A stretch of 64,000 nucleotides of DNA from Ruminococcus_C sp963590855 (GCA_963590855.1 CAVAQT010000002.1:69985-133984); one strand, 5' to 3'; counted from the stretch's first letter, positions 16,506 through 25,373 are shown. The notes: a model not told the origin generated them from the sequence alone. Numbers and translations are program-made.

Positions 16506-17240
16506 ATGACATATTTCTGGACAGCGCAGGAAGAAGTCCCGGCAGGGCTGGGGTTTCCGCTGTTTGGGGCGGCGCATCTGCTTTGGATGGGAGGTGTGCT
16601 GCTGGCAGTTCTGGCGGTCTCCTGCACCAGCCGCCGCTGGAAGCCGGAAACGGTACATCGGCTGCTGTGCGGTCTGACCTGGGCTGCTTTGGGGCTTGAG
16701 GTGCTGAAAGACGGCGCACTGCTGCTGACAGGACAGTTTCGTCCCAATTACTTGCCGCTGGACTTGTGCGGCTTGTCCATCTTTTTGGAATTTGCCGCCG
16801 TGCGGAAACCGCATCCGCTGCTGTTGGAACTGGTGTACAGCCTGTCTCTGCCGGGGGCATGTCTGGCGCTGCTGTTTCCCAACTGGTTCTCGCTGCCCTT
16901 GTGGAATTTCTATAGCCTGCACAGCTTTTTCCTGCACGGGCTGCTTGTTATGGTGCCGGGTGTTCTTCTGTCGCGGAACATTCTGCGCCCCAGCTGGAAA
17001 CGGCTGCCGTTTTGCTTTACCTGTGTGGCGGCGGCGTGTGTGCCGGTGTCCCTGGTGAATCGCCGCTTCGGAACAAACTTTTTCTTTTTGGCGCGCCCGT
17101 CGGACGGTTCGCCTTTGGTATGGTTTGAACAGGTATTCGGCAGCCACCTGATTGGTCTGCCGGTGCTTATGGCGCTGATCTGGGCAGGAATGTACGGCAT
17201 TCCTGCGGCAGTGCAGCGTATACGAAAAAAGAACATATGA
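16506..17240 (+). CDS. TIGR02206/YwaF-like integral membrane protein
   Basis: 244 aa, with six or seven hydrophobic helices. The N-terminal region TYFWTAQEEVPAGLGFPLFG followed by HLLWMGGVLL, and the motif NYLPLDLCGLSIFLEF, match the YwaF/TIGR02206 family, whose function is unknown. Start at 16506 is the ATG closest to the conserved beginning; a GTG at 16497 three codons upstream is the alternative. Promoter-like elements lie within the LRR-gene spacer. It ends at a strong terminator shared with the convergent nitroreductase. Confidence 0.75.
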   Translation: MTYFWTAQEEVPAGLGFPLFGAAHLLWMGGVLLAVLAVSCTSRRWKPETVHRLLCGLTWAALGLEVLKDGALLLTGQFRPNYLPLDLCGLSIFLEFAAVRKPHPLLLELVYSLSLPGACLALLFPNWFSLPLWNFYSLHSFFLHGLLVMVPGVLLSRNILRPSWKRLPFCFTCVAAACVPVSLVNRRFGTNFFFLARPSDGSPLVWFEQVFGSHLIGLPVLMALIWAGMYGIPAAVQRIRKKNI

Positions 17241-17249
17241 TTTTCAACA

Positions 17250-17283
17250 AAAAAGGACTGTCCCGTTCGGGGCAGTCCTTTTT
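17250..17283. terminator. Bidirectional terminator
   Basis: Stem AAAAAGGACTG / CAGTCCTTTTT between two converging genes. Confidence 0.9.
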
Positions 17284-17311
17284 GCAGTCTGTGAAATATA
17301 TGCCTAGCTGC

Positions 17312-17848
17312 TTATGCCTGATATGTCTCATACCAGACAGTTTCGTCCAGCGGCTTGCGTTCGGTGTCATAGCGTTCCGGAGACTTGACGGCTTCCGGCT
17401 GGGGATAGCCCAGGCAGAGCAGGGCATCCGGCACATAGTTGTCCGGCAGGTGAAATTCCTTCCGCAGGATCTCTGTGTCAAAGCGCTCTACCCACAGAGA
17501 ACCCAGACCCTGTTCCGTTGCGGCAAGCATCATATAGGTAGTGACGATGGATGCATCGATCTCGTGAATGCAGTGACCGTCAAAGCTGCGCACCCAGCAG
17601 TCTGTGGTGTCAGAGCAAATCATGAGGACTGCCTTTGCGGTATAGGCGTTGGTGTTGTGCATGGCCTGTGCCATCTTCGCCAGTCCCTCCGGAGACTGTA
17701 CTACCAGGATGCGCTGGGGCTGATGATTCTTGCCGGTGGGCGCGAGTCTGCCTGCCTCCAGGACTGCCTGGAGATGTTCCGGCGCAATGGGCTTGTCCGC
17801 ATAGGCACGGACGGAGCAGCGCTTTTTTGCAAGTTCAGTAAAATTCAT
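17312..17848 (-). CDS. Nitroreductase family FMN-dependent oxidoreductase
   Basis: 178 aa, the normal short length. Family marks: the N-terminal KKRCSVRAYADKPI with FMN-phosphate-binding arginines, LAPTGKNHQPQRILVV, and the C-terminal LCLGYPQPEAVKSPERYD. Acts as a soluble flavoprotein reducing nitro- or quinone-type substrates with NAD(P)H; the natural substrate cannot be told from sequence. Monocistronic, with a repeat-filled gap upstream. Confidence 0.9.
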   Translation of the reverse strand: MNFTELAKKRCSVRAYADKPIAPEHLQAVLEAGRLAPTGKNHQPQRILVVQSPEGLAKMAQAMHNTNAYTAKAVLMICSDTTDCWVRSFDGHCIHEIDASIVTTYMMLAATEQGLGSLWVERFDTEILRKEFHLPDNYVPDALLCLGYPQPEAVKSPERYDTERKPLDETVWYETYQA

Positions 17849-17890
17849 AGAGATCTGTCCTTTCTGATGATTTGGCGGCGGTGGTGATGG

Positions 17891-17988
17891 TGACTCCTCA
17901 GTCAGTCTTACGGCTGCCAGCTCCTCTAAAAGAGGAGCCTATATTGCCTCCTCTCATAGAGGAGGTGCCCGACAGGGCGGAGGAGTCA
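17891..17988. repeat. MITE-like intergenic inverted-repeat element
   Basis: The unit begins TGACTCCTC and ends GAGGAGTCA (terminal inverted repeats), with an inner pair CTCCTCTAAAAGAGGAG and CCTCCTCTCATAGAGGAGG. It is built like the pair at 21.1-21.4 kb. No coding content. Half of a GGGCGAAC-type palindrome is attached at its right end (17995-18035). Confidence 0.7.
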
Positions 17989-18115
17989 ATACCAACGGGC
18001 GAACATCGTTCGTCCGGGATATTCGGGAACGTACCCTCAAATCATTTTACACACCATCCTGCCGCCTTCCCGGAAATTATAACATGAAAGGTGCAAAAAA
18101 TCAACCCCTTTTGGT

Positions 18116-18267
18116 TTAACATGACCCGGTTTCCTTTGTTAACAATCCAAAAAGCACCGAAACTGCGTGAAATTTCCGGACTTAACAGAAGCTGCACCGG
18201 AAGAGTTAACATTTAACCCAGATTTCACATTGCCGCGATAACAGACTTTACATAGGCTTGGTATAAT
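18116..18267 (+). promoter_or_regulatory. Pho-box array and promoter of pstS
   Basis: TTAACA-type hexamers stand at 18116, 18139, 18182 and 18206, with variants TTAACC at 18213, TTCACA at 18224 and TTTACA at 18247. Spacings of 11 and 23-24 nt put them on one face of the helix, as in Bacillus PhoP boxes. A good -10, TATAAT (18262-18267), has no matching -35, as expected for an activator-dependent promoter. The regulator is probably the phoP-like gene at 22998. Confidence 0.7.
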
Positions 18268-18362
18268 AACATTGTTCATTGGAACAAGGATAAAAAAGCG
18301 AAACACGGTTCACACCGAACCGGCGAAGGGACACAACGGTGTCCGGAAATGGAGTATCTATT

Positions 18363-19214
18363 ATGAAAAAGATGACAAAGATCGCAGCAGCAGTCGCTGC
18401 ACTGGGCGTAATGGCAAGCAGTCTCACCGGATGCGGCGGCAGTGCATCCGGCGCAATCTCCGTAATTACCCGTGAAGATGGTTCTGGTACAAGAGGTGCA
18501 TTCACCGAACTGTGCGGTATCGTAGAGGATGACAAGGACAACACCGTCTCCAGCGCAGAGGTCACCAACAGCACCGCAGTTATGCTGACAACAGTAGCCG
18601 GCAATACAGCATCCATCGGCTATGTTTCCGTTGGTTCTCTGAATGATTCCGTCAAGGCTCTGGAAGTAGACGGCGTAGCGCCTAGCGTAGACACTGTGGC
18701 AGACGGCAGCTATTCGATTTCCCGTCCGTTCAACCTGGTTACCAGAGACGGTGAAGATCTGAGCGATGCTGCACAGGATTTCTTCAACTACATTATGAGT
18801 ACCGATGCCGCTGATGTCATCAGCAAAGAGGGTTATGTGGCACAGGGTACTGAAAGCTATACTTCTAACGGCGCAAAGGGCAGCGTTGTTGTGGCTGGCT
18901 CTTCTTCTGTAACGCCGGTCATGACCAAGCTGAAAGAAGCTTATGCAAGCGTAAATCCGGATGTCAGCGTTGATGTACAGCAGAGCGATTCCACCACTGG
19001 CGTGACTTCTACCCAGGAGGGCGTTTGCGATATTGGTATGGCATCCCGTGAACTGAAGGATACCGAGACCGGCGTAAAGAGCACTGTTCTGGCAATGGAT
19101 GGTATCGCAGTGATCGTCAATAAGGACAACAGCCTGGACGCGATCACCAAGGATCAGATCAAGCAGGTTTACACCGGCGAGATCACCGAGTGGTCTGCAC
19201 TGGAATCCAAGTAA
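18363..19214 (+). CDS. pstS: Phosphate ABC transporter substrate-binding lipoprotein, permuted type
   Basis: 283 aa. Binds phosphate outside the membrane for PstCAB. Signal peptide with lipobox LTGC (Cys24). Phosphate-binding segments appear in the order REDGSGTRGAF (residues 37-47) and then VAGSSSVTPVMTKL (177-190) and DIGMASRELKD (about 223). Classical PstS has these the other way round, so the chain looks circularly permuted. The fold is unaffected by such a change, and the binding residues (Ser, Thr, Arg) are kept. Start chosen at 18363, with GGAG 8 nt upstream, which gives a clean signal peptide. Controlled by the Pho boxes upstream. Confidence 0.92.
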   Translation: MKKMTKIAAAVAALGVMASSLTGCGGSASGAISVITREDGSGTRGAFTELCGIVEDDKDNTVSSAEVTNSTAVMLTTVAGNTASIGYVSVGSLNDSVKALEVDGVAPSVDTVADGSYSISRPFNLVTRDGEDLSDAAQDFFNYIMSTDAADVISKEGYVAQGTESYTSNGAKGSVVVAGSSSVTPVMTKLKEAYASVNPDVSVDVQQSDSTTGVTSTQEGVCDIGMASRELKDTETGVKSTVLAMDGIAVIVNKDNSLDAITKDQIKQVYTGEITEWSALESK

Positions 19215-19337
19215 AAGTGAAATCGGGCAGGTGTGTGGAAAAGGTATCATCCCCACTGCGCCAGTATTTCCACAATTTCTACCCGCAATCCTAAAATTTG
19301 TTGAAACCACCCTCTCAGAGAGGAGAGAATAACATCC

Positions 19338-20186
19338 ATGAAAAAATATCGTGAATCCATCATGAAAGTGGTTTTTCTGATGGCAGCCTGTGTGTCCATT
19401 CTGGCGGTAGTTCTGATCTGCGGCTTTCTGTTCGTGAACGGATTTCCGGCGATCGCAGAGATCGGGCCGCTGAAGTTCCTGACCGGTGTGATCTGGAAAC
19501 CGCAGGAAGGGGAATTCGGCATCCTGCCCATGATTATCGGCAGCATTTATGCCACCGGCATCGCCATTCTGGTGGGTGTTCCCATCGGTCTGCTGTGCTC
19601 TGTGTTTATGGCGCGCTTCTGTCCCCGAAAACTGTATAAGATCTTAAAGCCGGCGATCTCTCTGCTGGCTGGCATCCCGTCCATTGTGTACGGCTTCTTT
19701 GGGTTGGTGGTTCTGGTTCCCATCATGCAGAGCATCTTCGGCGTCGGCAAAAGCGTTCTTACCGCCGGCATCCTGTTGGGCATTATGATCCTGCCGACCA
19801 TTATCGAGATCTCCGAGTCCTCCATCCGCGCTGTCCCGGACAGCTACTATGAAGGCTCGCTAGCACTGGGTGCGACCCATGAGCGCAGTGTCTATTGCGC
19901 GACGCTTCCGGCGGCAAAGTCCGGCATCATGGCAGGCATTATTCTGGGTATCGGCAGAGCCATCGGTGAGACCATGGCGGTGGTCATGATCGCCGGAAAC
20001 CAGACTGTGATCCCCAAGAGCCTGTTGTCCGGTGTCCGCACTATGACAGCGAATATTGTAATGGAAATGGGCTATGCGACAGATCTGCACCGCGGTGCAC
20101 TGATCGGCACCGGCGTGGTACTGTTCGTCTTTATTCTGCTGATTAACATCTGCTTTTCCCTGGTGAAGAAGAAGGAGCAAAAATGA
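19338..20186 (+). CDS. pstC: Phosphate ABC transporter permease PstC
   Basis: 282 aa. Six membrane helices with the EAA loop (SIRAVPDSYYEGSLALGATHE, about residues 163-183) that contacts PstB. Preceded by AGAGAGGAG. It lies 123 nt after pstS and overlaps pstA by the ATGA at 20183, so translation is coupled. Confidence 0.95.
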   Translation: MKKYRESIMKVVFLMAACVSILAVVLICGFLFVNGFPAIAEIGPLKFLTGVIWKPQEGEFGILPMIIGSIYATGIAILVGVPIGLLCSVFMARFCPRKLYKILKPAISLLAGIPSIVYGFFGLVVLVPIMQSIFGVGKSVLTAGILLGIMILPTIIEISESSIRAVPDSYYEGSLALGATHERSVYCATLPAAKSGIMAGIILGIGRAIGETMAVVMIAGNQTVIPKSLLSGVRTMTANIVMEMGYATDLHRGALIGTGVVLFVFILLINICFSLVKKKEQK

Positions 20187-21085
20187 GCGAGGAAAATATC
20201 AAGAATGTCGTGGGTATCAACCAGCAGACATTTCGGCAAAAAATGGCTTCGTATAAGCGGCATCCCGGTTCGTTGGTGATCCTGATCGTCACTCTGCTGG
20301 CGGCAGTTATCACCGTGGGCGTGCTGCTGAGCCTGATCGTATACATCGTCGTCATGGGCGTGCCGAACATTCGACCTTCGATGTTTGCCTGGAAGTATAC
20401 CACGGAAAACTGTTCCATGATGCCGTCCATCATCAACACCCTGATTATGACGGCACTGACTTTGGTGATCGCGGTGCCGATCGGTGTATTCTCTGCCATC
20501 TATCTGGTGGAATACTCCAACCGCGGCAGCAAGTTCCAGATGACACTGGTGAAGATCATCCGCATGACCACCGAAACCTTGCAGGGTATCCCGTCTATTG
20601 TGTTCGGCTTGTTTGGATTCCTGGCATTTGCGGTTGCATGCAAGTTCAGCTACTCTCTGCTGGGCGGTGCGATCACCATGGCGCTGATGGTGCTGCCGCT
20701 GATTATGCGAACTACCGAAGAGGCGCTGCTGAGTGTGCCGGATTCGTTCCGTGAGGGAAGCTTCGGACTGGGCGCAGGACGGCTGCGCACGATCTTCCGC
20801 ATTATTCTTCCCAGTGCTGTACCAGGGATTCTGGCAGGTGTGATTCTTGCCATCGGGCGTATCGTAGGTGAAACTGCGGCGCTGATGTATACCGCCGGAA
20901 CATCCACAGATGTCTGCACCGGTTTTCTGAAACCCTGTCGTACACTGGCGGTACATATGTATCAGCTGTTGTGCGAGGGCAAATACATGGGCGCAGCTTA
21001 TGCCACTGCGGTGGTGCTGCTGGTGATGGTCATCCTCATCAATGCCCTGTCCGGCTATGTGGCAAAGAAGCTGACGAAAAAGTGA
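20183..21085 (+). CDS. pstA: Phosphate ABC transporter permease PstA
   Basis: 300 aa. Six helices and an EAA loop (LLSVPDSFREGSFGLGAGRL, about residue 185). It pairs with PstC to form the phosphate channel. ATGA overlap with pstC. A 397-nt gap filled by repeats separates it from pstB, unusual inside a pst operon. Confidence 0.95.
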   Translation: MSEENIKNVVGINQQTFRQKMASYKRHPGSLVILIVTLLAAVITVGVLLSLIVYIVVMGVPNIRPSMFAWKYTTENCSMMPSIINTLIMTALTLVIAVPIGVFSAIYLVEYSNRGSKFQMTLVKIIRMTTETLQGIPSIVFGLFGFLAFAVACKFSYSLLGGAITMALMVLPLIMRTTEEALLSVPDSFREGSFGLGAGRLRTIFRIILPSAVPGILAGVILAIGRIVGETAALMYTAGTSTDVCTGFLKPCRTLAVHMYQLLCEGKYMGAAYATAVVLLVMVILINALSGYVAKKLTKK

Positions 21086-21135
21086 GTGGGTGAGGGGTGC
21101 GCTGCACTGGGGTATTTTAGCAGTTCTTGCAATAA

Positions 21136-21238
21136 AATCCCCCTGTCCCTACGGGACATCCCCCTTTTCAAGGGGGACATGGTGAGAAATAATTTGCCTC
21201 CCTTGAAAAGGGAGGTGGCACGAAGTGCCGGAGGGATT
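21136..21238. repeat. MITE-like repeat, copy 1, inside the pst operon
   Basis: About 103 nt starting AATCCCCCTG and ending GGAGGGATT, with internal inverted repeats around CCCCCTTTTCAAGGGGG and CCTCCCTTGAAAAGGGAGG. Nearly identical to copy 2 at 21311. It can fold into strong hairpins in the pst mRNA. Confidence 0.85.
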
Positions 21239-21284
21239 TTAACGCATTGCCAAGCAGAGAGCGCACGAAATTGCGTAAGTCACC

Positions 21285-21306
21285 CGTTCCAATGTTCGCC
21301 CCTACA
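21285..21306. repeat. Partial GTTCGCCCCTAC element
   Basis: One arm of the palindromic element seen complete at 25456, 28188 and 59776; here only the right half (GTTCGCCCCTAC) remains, between the two MITE-like copies. Confidence 0.6.
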
Positions 21307-21310
21307 ATAT

Positions 21311-21412
21311 AATCCCCCTGTCCCTACGGGACATCCCCCTTTTCAAGGGGGACATGGTGAGAGATAATTTGCCTCCCTTGAAAAGGGAGGTGGCACGAAG
21401 TGCCGGAGGGAT
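21311..21412. repeat. MITE-like repeat, copy 2, inside the pst operon
   Basis: Direct repeat of the unit at 21136, differing at only a few positions. It lies 70 nt before pstB. Confidence 0.85.
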
Positions 21413-21482
21413 AAATTTGACCGAGAAATCACTATGTACACCATCATCCGCTCAATCAATATCCCACGAGGAGAAAACGACT

Positions 21483-22232
21483 ATGGCAAAATTCGCAATT
21501 CACAACATGGATTTGTACTACAATACATTTCATGCGCTGAAAAATATCAACCTGGAGTTGCCGGAGCATGAGGTAAGCGCCTTTATCGGGCCGTCCGGAT
21601 GCGGCAAGTCCACACTGCTGAAATCCCTGAACCGGATGAATGATCTGGTAGAGGGCTGTAAGATCACCGGAGACATTCGCCTGGACGGCGAGGACATTTA
21701 CGGCGACATGGATGTAAACCTGCTGCGCAAGCGGGTGGGCATGGTGTTCCAGAAGGCAAACCCATTTCCCATGAGTATTTATGATAATATCGCCTATGGG
21801 CCGCGTACTCACGGCATTCGTTCTAAAGCAAAGCTGGACGAGATCGTGGAGAGCTCGCTTCGGGACGCAGCCATCTGGGACGAGGTAAAAGACCGCCTTA
21901 ACAAGAGTGCCCTGGGCATGTCCGGCGGTCAGCAGCAGCGTCTCTGTATTGCCCGGGCACTGGCGGTGCATCCGGAGGTATTGCTCATGGATGAGCCAAC
22001 CAGTGCACTGGATCCGATCTCCACCTCAAAGGTAGAAGATCTGGTGCTTTCTTTGAAAAAAGAGTATACCATTATTATCGTAACGCATAATATGCAGCAG
22101 GCGACCCGTGTGTCTGACCATACCGCTTTTTTCCTGCTGGGAGAAGTGGTGGAATATGCAGAAACGGAACAGCTGTTCTCCAGACCGCAGGATAAACGGA
22201 CAGAGGACTATATCTCAGGGAGGTTCGGATAA
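21483..22232 (+). CDS. pstB: Phosphate ABC transporter ATPase PstB
   Basis: 249 aa. Walker A GPSGCGKST (about residue 34), the signature LGMSGGQQQRLCIARAL, Walker B VLLMDEPTSALDP and the H-loop THNM are all intact. The start follows ACGAGGAGAA. An in-frame ATG at 21354 lies within the repeat and is not used in my reading. It overlaps phoU by 1 nt (TAATG). Confidence 0.96.
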   Translation: MAKFAIHNMDLYYNTFHALKNINLELPEHEVSAFIGPSGCGKSTLLKSLNRMNDLVEGCKITGDIRLDGEDIYGDMDVNLLRKRVGMVFQKANPFPMSIYDNIAYGPRTHGIRSKAKLDEIVESSLRDAAIWDEVKDRLNKSALGMSGGQQQRLCIARALAVHPEVLLMDEPTSALDPISTSKVEDLVLSLKKEYTIIIVTHNMQQATRVSDHTAFFLLGEVVEYAETEQLFSRPQDKRTEDYISGRFG

Positions 22233-22879
22233 TGAGAGAATACTACGAATCGCAGCTGGCAACGCTGAATACAGAAATGATCCAGATGGGCGCATTGTGC
22301 GAGGATGCTATCTCCGGTGCGATCCAGGCGCTTTTGGAGGACAACAAAAGCCTCGCCGAAAAGGTGGGCAATATCGAGATGCAGGTCGATCAGTACGAGC
22401 GTGATATTGAGCGGCTGTGCATGCGCCTGCTGCTGATGCAGCAGCCAGTGGCGACTGATCTGCGTGTGGTCTCTTCTGCGCTGAAAATGATCTCTGATCT
22501 GGAGCGCATCGGAGACCAGGCGTTCGACATCTCTGATATTACCAAGCATGTTTCCTTCCGGGAGTATGAAAGCAAGGTACATATCAAGGAAATGGCGAAG
22601 GCTGCTATCGGCATGGTGACAGACAGTGTAGATTCCTATGTGAAAAAGGATGTTGACCTGGCGAAAAAGGTTGCAAAGGCAGATGACCAGGTGGATGCGC
22701 TGTTCCTGAAAGTGCGCGAGGAACTGGTTGCACTGGTACGCACCAATCGGGATATGGCAGAGGGTGCACTGGATCTGCTGATGATCGCAAAGTACCTGGA
22801 GCGTATCGGCGACCATGCGGTAAATGTTGCAGAATGGGTGATCTATGCCATTACCGGAGACCATGTGAAGCTGTCGTAA
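22232..22879 (+). CDS. phoU: Phosphate transport regulator PhoU
   Basis: 215 aa, all-helical, with two PhoU repeats. The metal-binding type motifs are DLERIGDQAFDI (about residue 90) and YLERIGDHAVNV (about residue 190). It links PstB activity to the sensor kinase. Coupled to pstB by a TAATG overlap. Confidence 0.95.
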   Translation: MREYYESQLATLNTEMIQMGALCEDAISGAIQALLEDNKSLAEKVGNIEMQVDQYERDIERLCMRLLLMQQPVATDLRVVSSALKMISDLERIGDQAFDISDITKHVSFREYESKVHIKEMAKAAIGMVTDSVDSYVKKDVDLAKKVAKADDQVDALFLKVREELVALVRTNRDMAEGALDLLMIAKYLERIGDHAVNVAEWVIYAITGDHVKLS

Positions 22880-22890
22880 CGAAAATCTTC

Positions 22891-22919
22891 TTGACGAATC
22901 CGCAGGAATATGGTACGAT
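22891..22919 (+). promoter_or_regulatory. Promoter between phoU and phoP
   Basis: TTGACG (22891-22896), 17 nt, TACGAT (22914-22919). It begins only 12 nt after the phoU stop. Confidence 0.55.
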
Positions 22920-22941
22920 AAAGACGGTAAAAAAACGTCGG

Positions 22942-22974
22942 GAGGGAACATCACTGTGACGTTCCCTCTTTTTT
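22942..22974 (+). terminator. Terminator between phoU and phoP
   Basis: Stem GAGGGAAC / GTTCCCTC followed by TTTTTTATT. It may end the pst transcript, or act as an attenuator for the promoter just upstream. Confidence 0.8.
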
Positions 22975-22997
22975 ATTGAAATTGTGAGGGCAGCAAT

Positions 22998-23675
22998 ATG
23001 ATTTATTTGGTAGAAGACGATGACAGCATCCGGGAACTGGTGATCTATACGCTGCGCAGTACCGGCATGGAAGCAAAGGGCTTCGGGCTGCCGTCGGAGT
23101 TTTGGCGTGCAATGGAACAGCAGCTTCCGGAGTTGGTGCTGTTGGACATTATGCTGCCGGAGGAGGATGGGTTGGAAATCCTCCGTAAGATTCGCAGCAA
23201 ACGGGAAACCAAGACGCTTCCGGTCATTATGCTCACCGCCAAGGGAACAGAGTATGACCAGGTGGTCGGGCTGGACAACGGCGCGGACGATTATGTGGCA
23301 AAGCCGTTTGGCATGATGGCATTGGTGGCACGGATCAAGGCGGTACTGCGCCGCACGGAAAAGCCGACAGAAGAAAAGGTACTGCGTCTGGGTGAACTGA
23401 GTGTCAATCCCACCCGGCATGTGGTACAGGCAAACGGTGAGATCGTGAATCTCACGCTCAAGGAGTTTGAACTGCTGTGTTTGCTGCTGGACAATCCGGG
23501 CGTGGTCTTTACCCGTGACCAGCTGTTGAATCAGATCTGGGGTTATTCCTTTGATGGAGAGAGCCGCACGGTAGATGTTCATGTGCGTCATCTGCGGCAG
23601 AAGCTGGGCGACTGCGGGAAGTATATCGAAACGGTTCGCGGCATTGGCTATCGTTCAGGGGATGGTAAGGCATGA
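22998..23675 (+). CDS. phoP: PhoP/PhoB-type response regulator
   Basis: 225 aa. Receiver domain at residues 1-118 with the acidic pocket (EDDD, residues 6-9), phospho-acceptor Asp50 in LVLLDIMLPEEDG, Thr in MLTAKG and Lys in YVAKPF. OmpR/PhoB winged-helix DNA-binding domain from residue 130 (LTLKEFELLCLLL, SRTVDVHVRHLRQKLG). It overlaps the kinase gene by ATGA. Context makes the TTAACA array before pstS its likely target. Confidence 0.92.
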   Translation: MIYLVEDDDSIRELVIYTLRSTGMEAKGFGLPSEFWRAMEQQLPELVLLDIMLPEEDGLEILRKIRSKRETKTLPVIMLTAKGTEYDQVVGLDNGADDYVAKPFGMMALVARIKAVLRRTEKPTEEKVLRLGELSVNPTRHVVQANGEIVNLTLKEFELLCLLLDNPGVVFTRDQLLNQIWGYSFDGESRTVDVHVRHLRQKLGDCGKYIETVRGIGYRSGDGKA

Positions 23676-25339
23676 CCAGAAAGATCTTTCAATCCATCAT
23701 AACCGTAGTGATATCCGTGCTCTTGCTGAGTCTGGCGCTGATTACCGGTGTGCTGTATGAGCATTTTGAATCTGCCATGCTGAACCAGATGCGCACCACG
23801 GCTTCTTTTGTGGCGCAGGGGGTAGAACAGGATGGCATGGTGTATTTTGACAATCTTCCCAACAGCGAGTGTCGTGTCACCTGGATCGACAGTGACGGAA
23901 CAGTGCTGTATGATAACCGAAAGGATGCCGGCACAATGGAGAACCATGCCGGACGGGAAGAGGTGCAGGAGGCGCTGAAAAATACGTCCGGCACCAGTAT
24001 CCGCAAGTCCTCTACGCTGTCAGAGCATACGCTCTATTATGCCCAGCGATTGGCGGACGGCACAGTGCTGCGTCTGGCAATGTCGCAGAGCTCCGTTTGG
24101 TTTTTGCTGGGCGGAATGCTTTCACCAGTTTGTTTTATTTTGCTGGCAGCGTGTATTTTTGCCGGCGTGCTGTCCTATCGGCTCTCCCGAAACATTGTAA
24201 AGCCGCTCAGTGAGATCGACCTGAAGCATCCGGAACAGGTGGAAACCTATGACGAGCTTTCGCCGTTTTTGCAGCGGATCGCTGTCCAGAACCGGGAAAT
24301 CGAGATGCAGATGGCGGAAATTCGCAAGCAGCAGCAGGAATTTGCCATGATTACGGAAAACATGAGCGAAGGGCTGTTTGTGGTAGACCGAAACTATCAG
24401 ATCCTATCCTATAACAAAAGCGCCATGCATATTTTTGGCATGGATCCGGGGACGGAGCATGAGAATCTTTTGGCAGTCAACCGGAGTGAAAGCTTTCGCA
24501 GCGCCGCGGACAGCGCCCTCAAAGGACGGCATGCCCAGGAAAATCTGGAACTGGACGGCAGAGTATATCAGATTTTGGCAAGCCCGGTCTCTCAGCCGGA
24601 CAGCACATTCGATCTGGTGGGCGCGGTGATCCTGGTGCTGGATGTGACGGAAAAAGAGGCACAGGAACAGTATCGCCGGGAGTTCACGGCGAATGTTTCC
24701 CACGAGCTGAAAACGCCGCTGACTTCCATTTCCGGCATCGCCGAGATCATCCGAAACGGCATTGTGAAACAGGAGGATATTCCGCATTTTGCCGGAAAGA
24801 TCTATGACGAATCCCAACGGCTGATTACGTTGATCGGGGATATCATTAAGCTGTCGCGATTGGATGAAAACCAAGTGCCCATGGAGCGGGAATCGGTGGA
24901 TCTTCTGGAAACCGCACGGGATGTGGTGCAGCAACTGGCATCTGTGGCAAAGAAAAACGGCGTGACGCTAGTGGCGAATGGGACGCATGGCGTGGTGTCC
25001 GGCGTGCGGCAGGTGCTGGGAGAGATGGTGTACAATCTCTGCGAAAATGCGGTGAAATACAACCGTCCCGGCGGCAGAGTCTGGGTAGAAGTACAGCAGG
25101 AAGGTGCAAATGTCGTATTTCGGGTGCGGGATACTGGTATTGGCATTCCGGCGGCAGAACAGGGCCGCATTTTTGAGCGGTTCTACCGTGTGGACAAGAG
25201 TCACTCCAAGGCAGTGGGCGGTACAGGACTGGGGCTTTCCATCGTCAAGCATGGCGCAGCCCTGCACCATGCAGCCATCCATGTGGAGAGTGAGCCGGGC
25301 GTGGGAACTGAAATTCGGCTGACGTTTCCGGCAGGATAA
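23672..25339 (+). CDS. phoR: PhoR-type sensor histidine kinase
   Basis: 555 aa. Two membrane helices (about residues 8-30 and 145-170) enclose an extracytoplasmic sensor. A HAMP-like stretch and a PAS domain follow (about residues 220-325: MITENMSEGLFVVDRNYQI). The HisKA H-box is NVSHELKTPLTS with His344, and the HATPase boxes are LCENAVKYN, DTGIGI and GTGLGLSIV. Layout and context match PhoR, the phosphate-starvation kinase. Translationally coupled to the regulator. Confidence 0.92.
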   Translation: MTRKIFQSIITVVISVLLLSLALITGVLYEHFESAMLNQMRTTASFVAQGVEQDGMVYFDNLPNSECRVTWIDSDGTVLYDNRKDAGTMENHAGREEVQEALKNTSGTSIRKSSTLSEHTLYYAQRLADGTVLRLAMSQSSVWFLLGGMLSPVCFILLAACIFAGVLSYRLSRNIVKPLSEIDLKHPEQVETYDELSPFLQRIAVQNREIEMQMAEIRKQQQEFAMITENMSEGLFVVDRNYQILSYNKSAMHIFGMDPGTEHENLLAVNRSESFRSAADSALKGRHAQENLELDGRVYQILASPVSQPDSTFDLVGAVILVLDVTEKEAQEQYRREFTANVSHELKTPLTSISGIAEIIRNGIVKQEDIPHFAGKIYDESQRLITLIGDIIKLSRLDENQVPMERESVDLLETARDVVQQLASVAKKNGVTLVANGTHGVVSGVRQVLGEMVYNLCENAVKYNRPGGRVWVEVQQEGANVVFRVRDTGIGIPAAEQGRIFERFYRVDKSHSKAVGGTGLGLSIVKHGAALHHAAIHVESEPGVGTEIRLTFPAG

Positions 25340-25373
25340 AAATGAAAAAGCCCTTCGACAAAAGAAGTATAAT

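Noticed and set aside
21086..21420. Small ORF spanning the MITE-like repeats before pstB
   Set aside because: It consists of repeat sequence, has no ribosome site, and its protein (SLRDIPLFKGDMVRNNLPPL) is the known kind of spurious translation of such elements.
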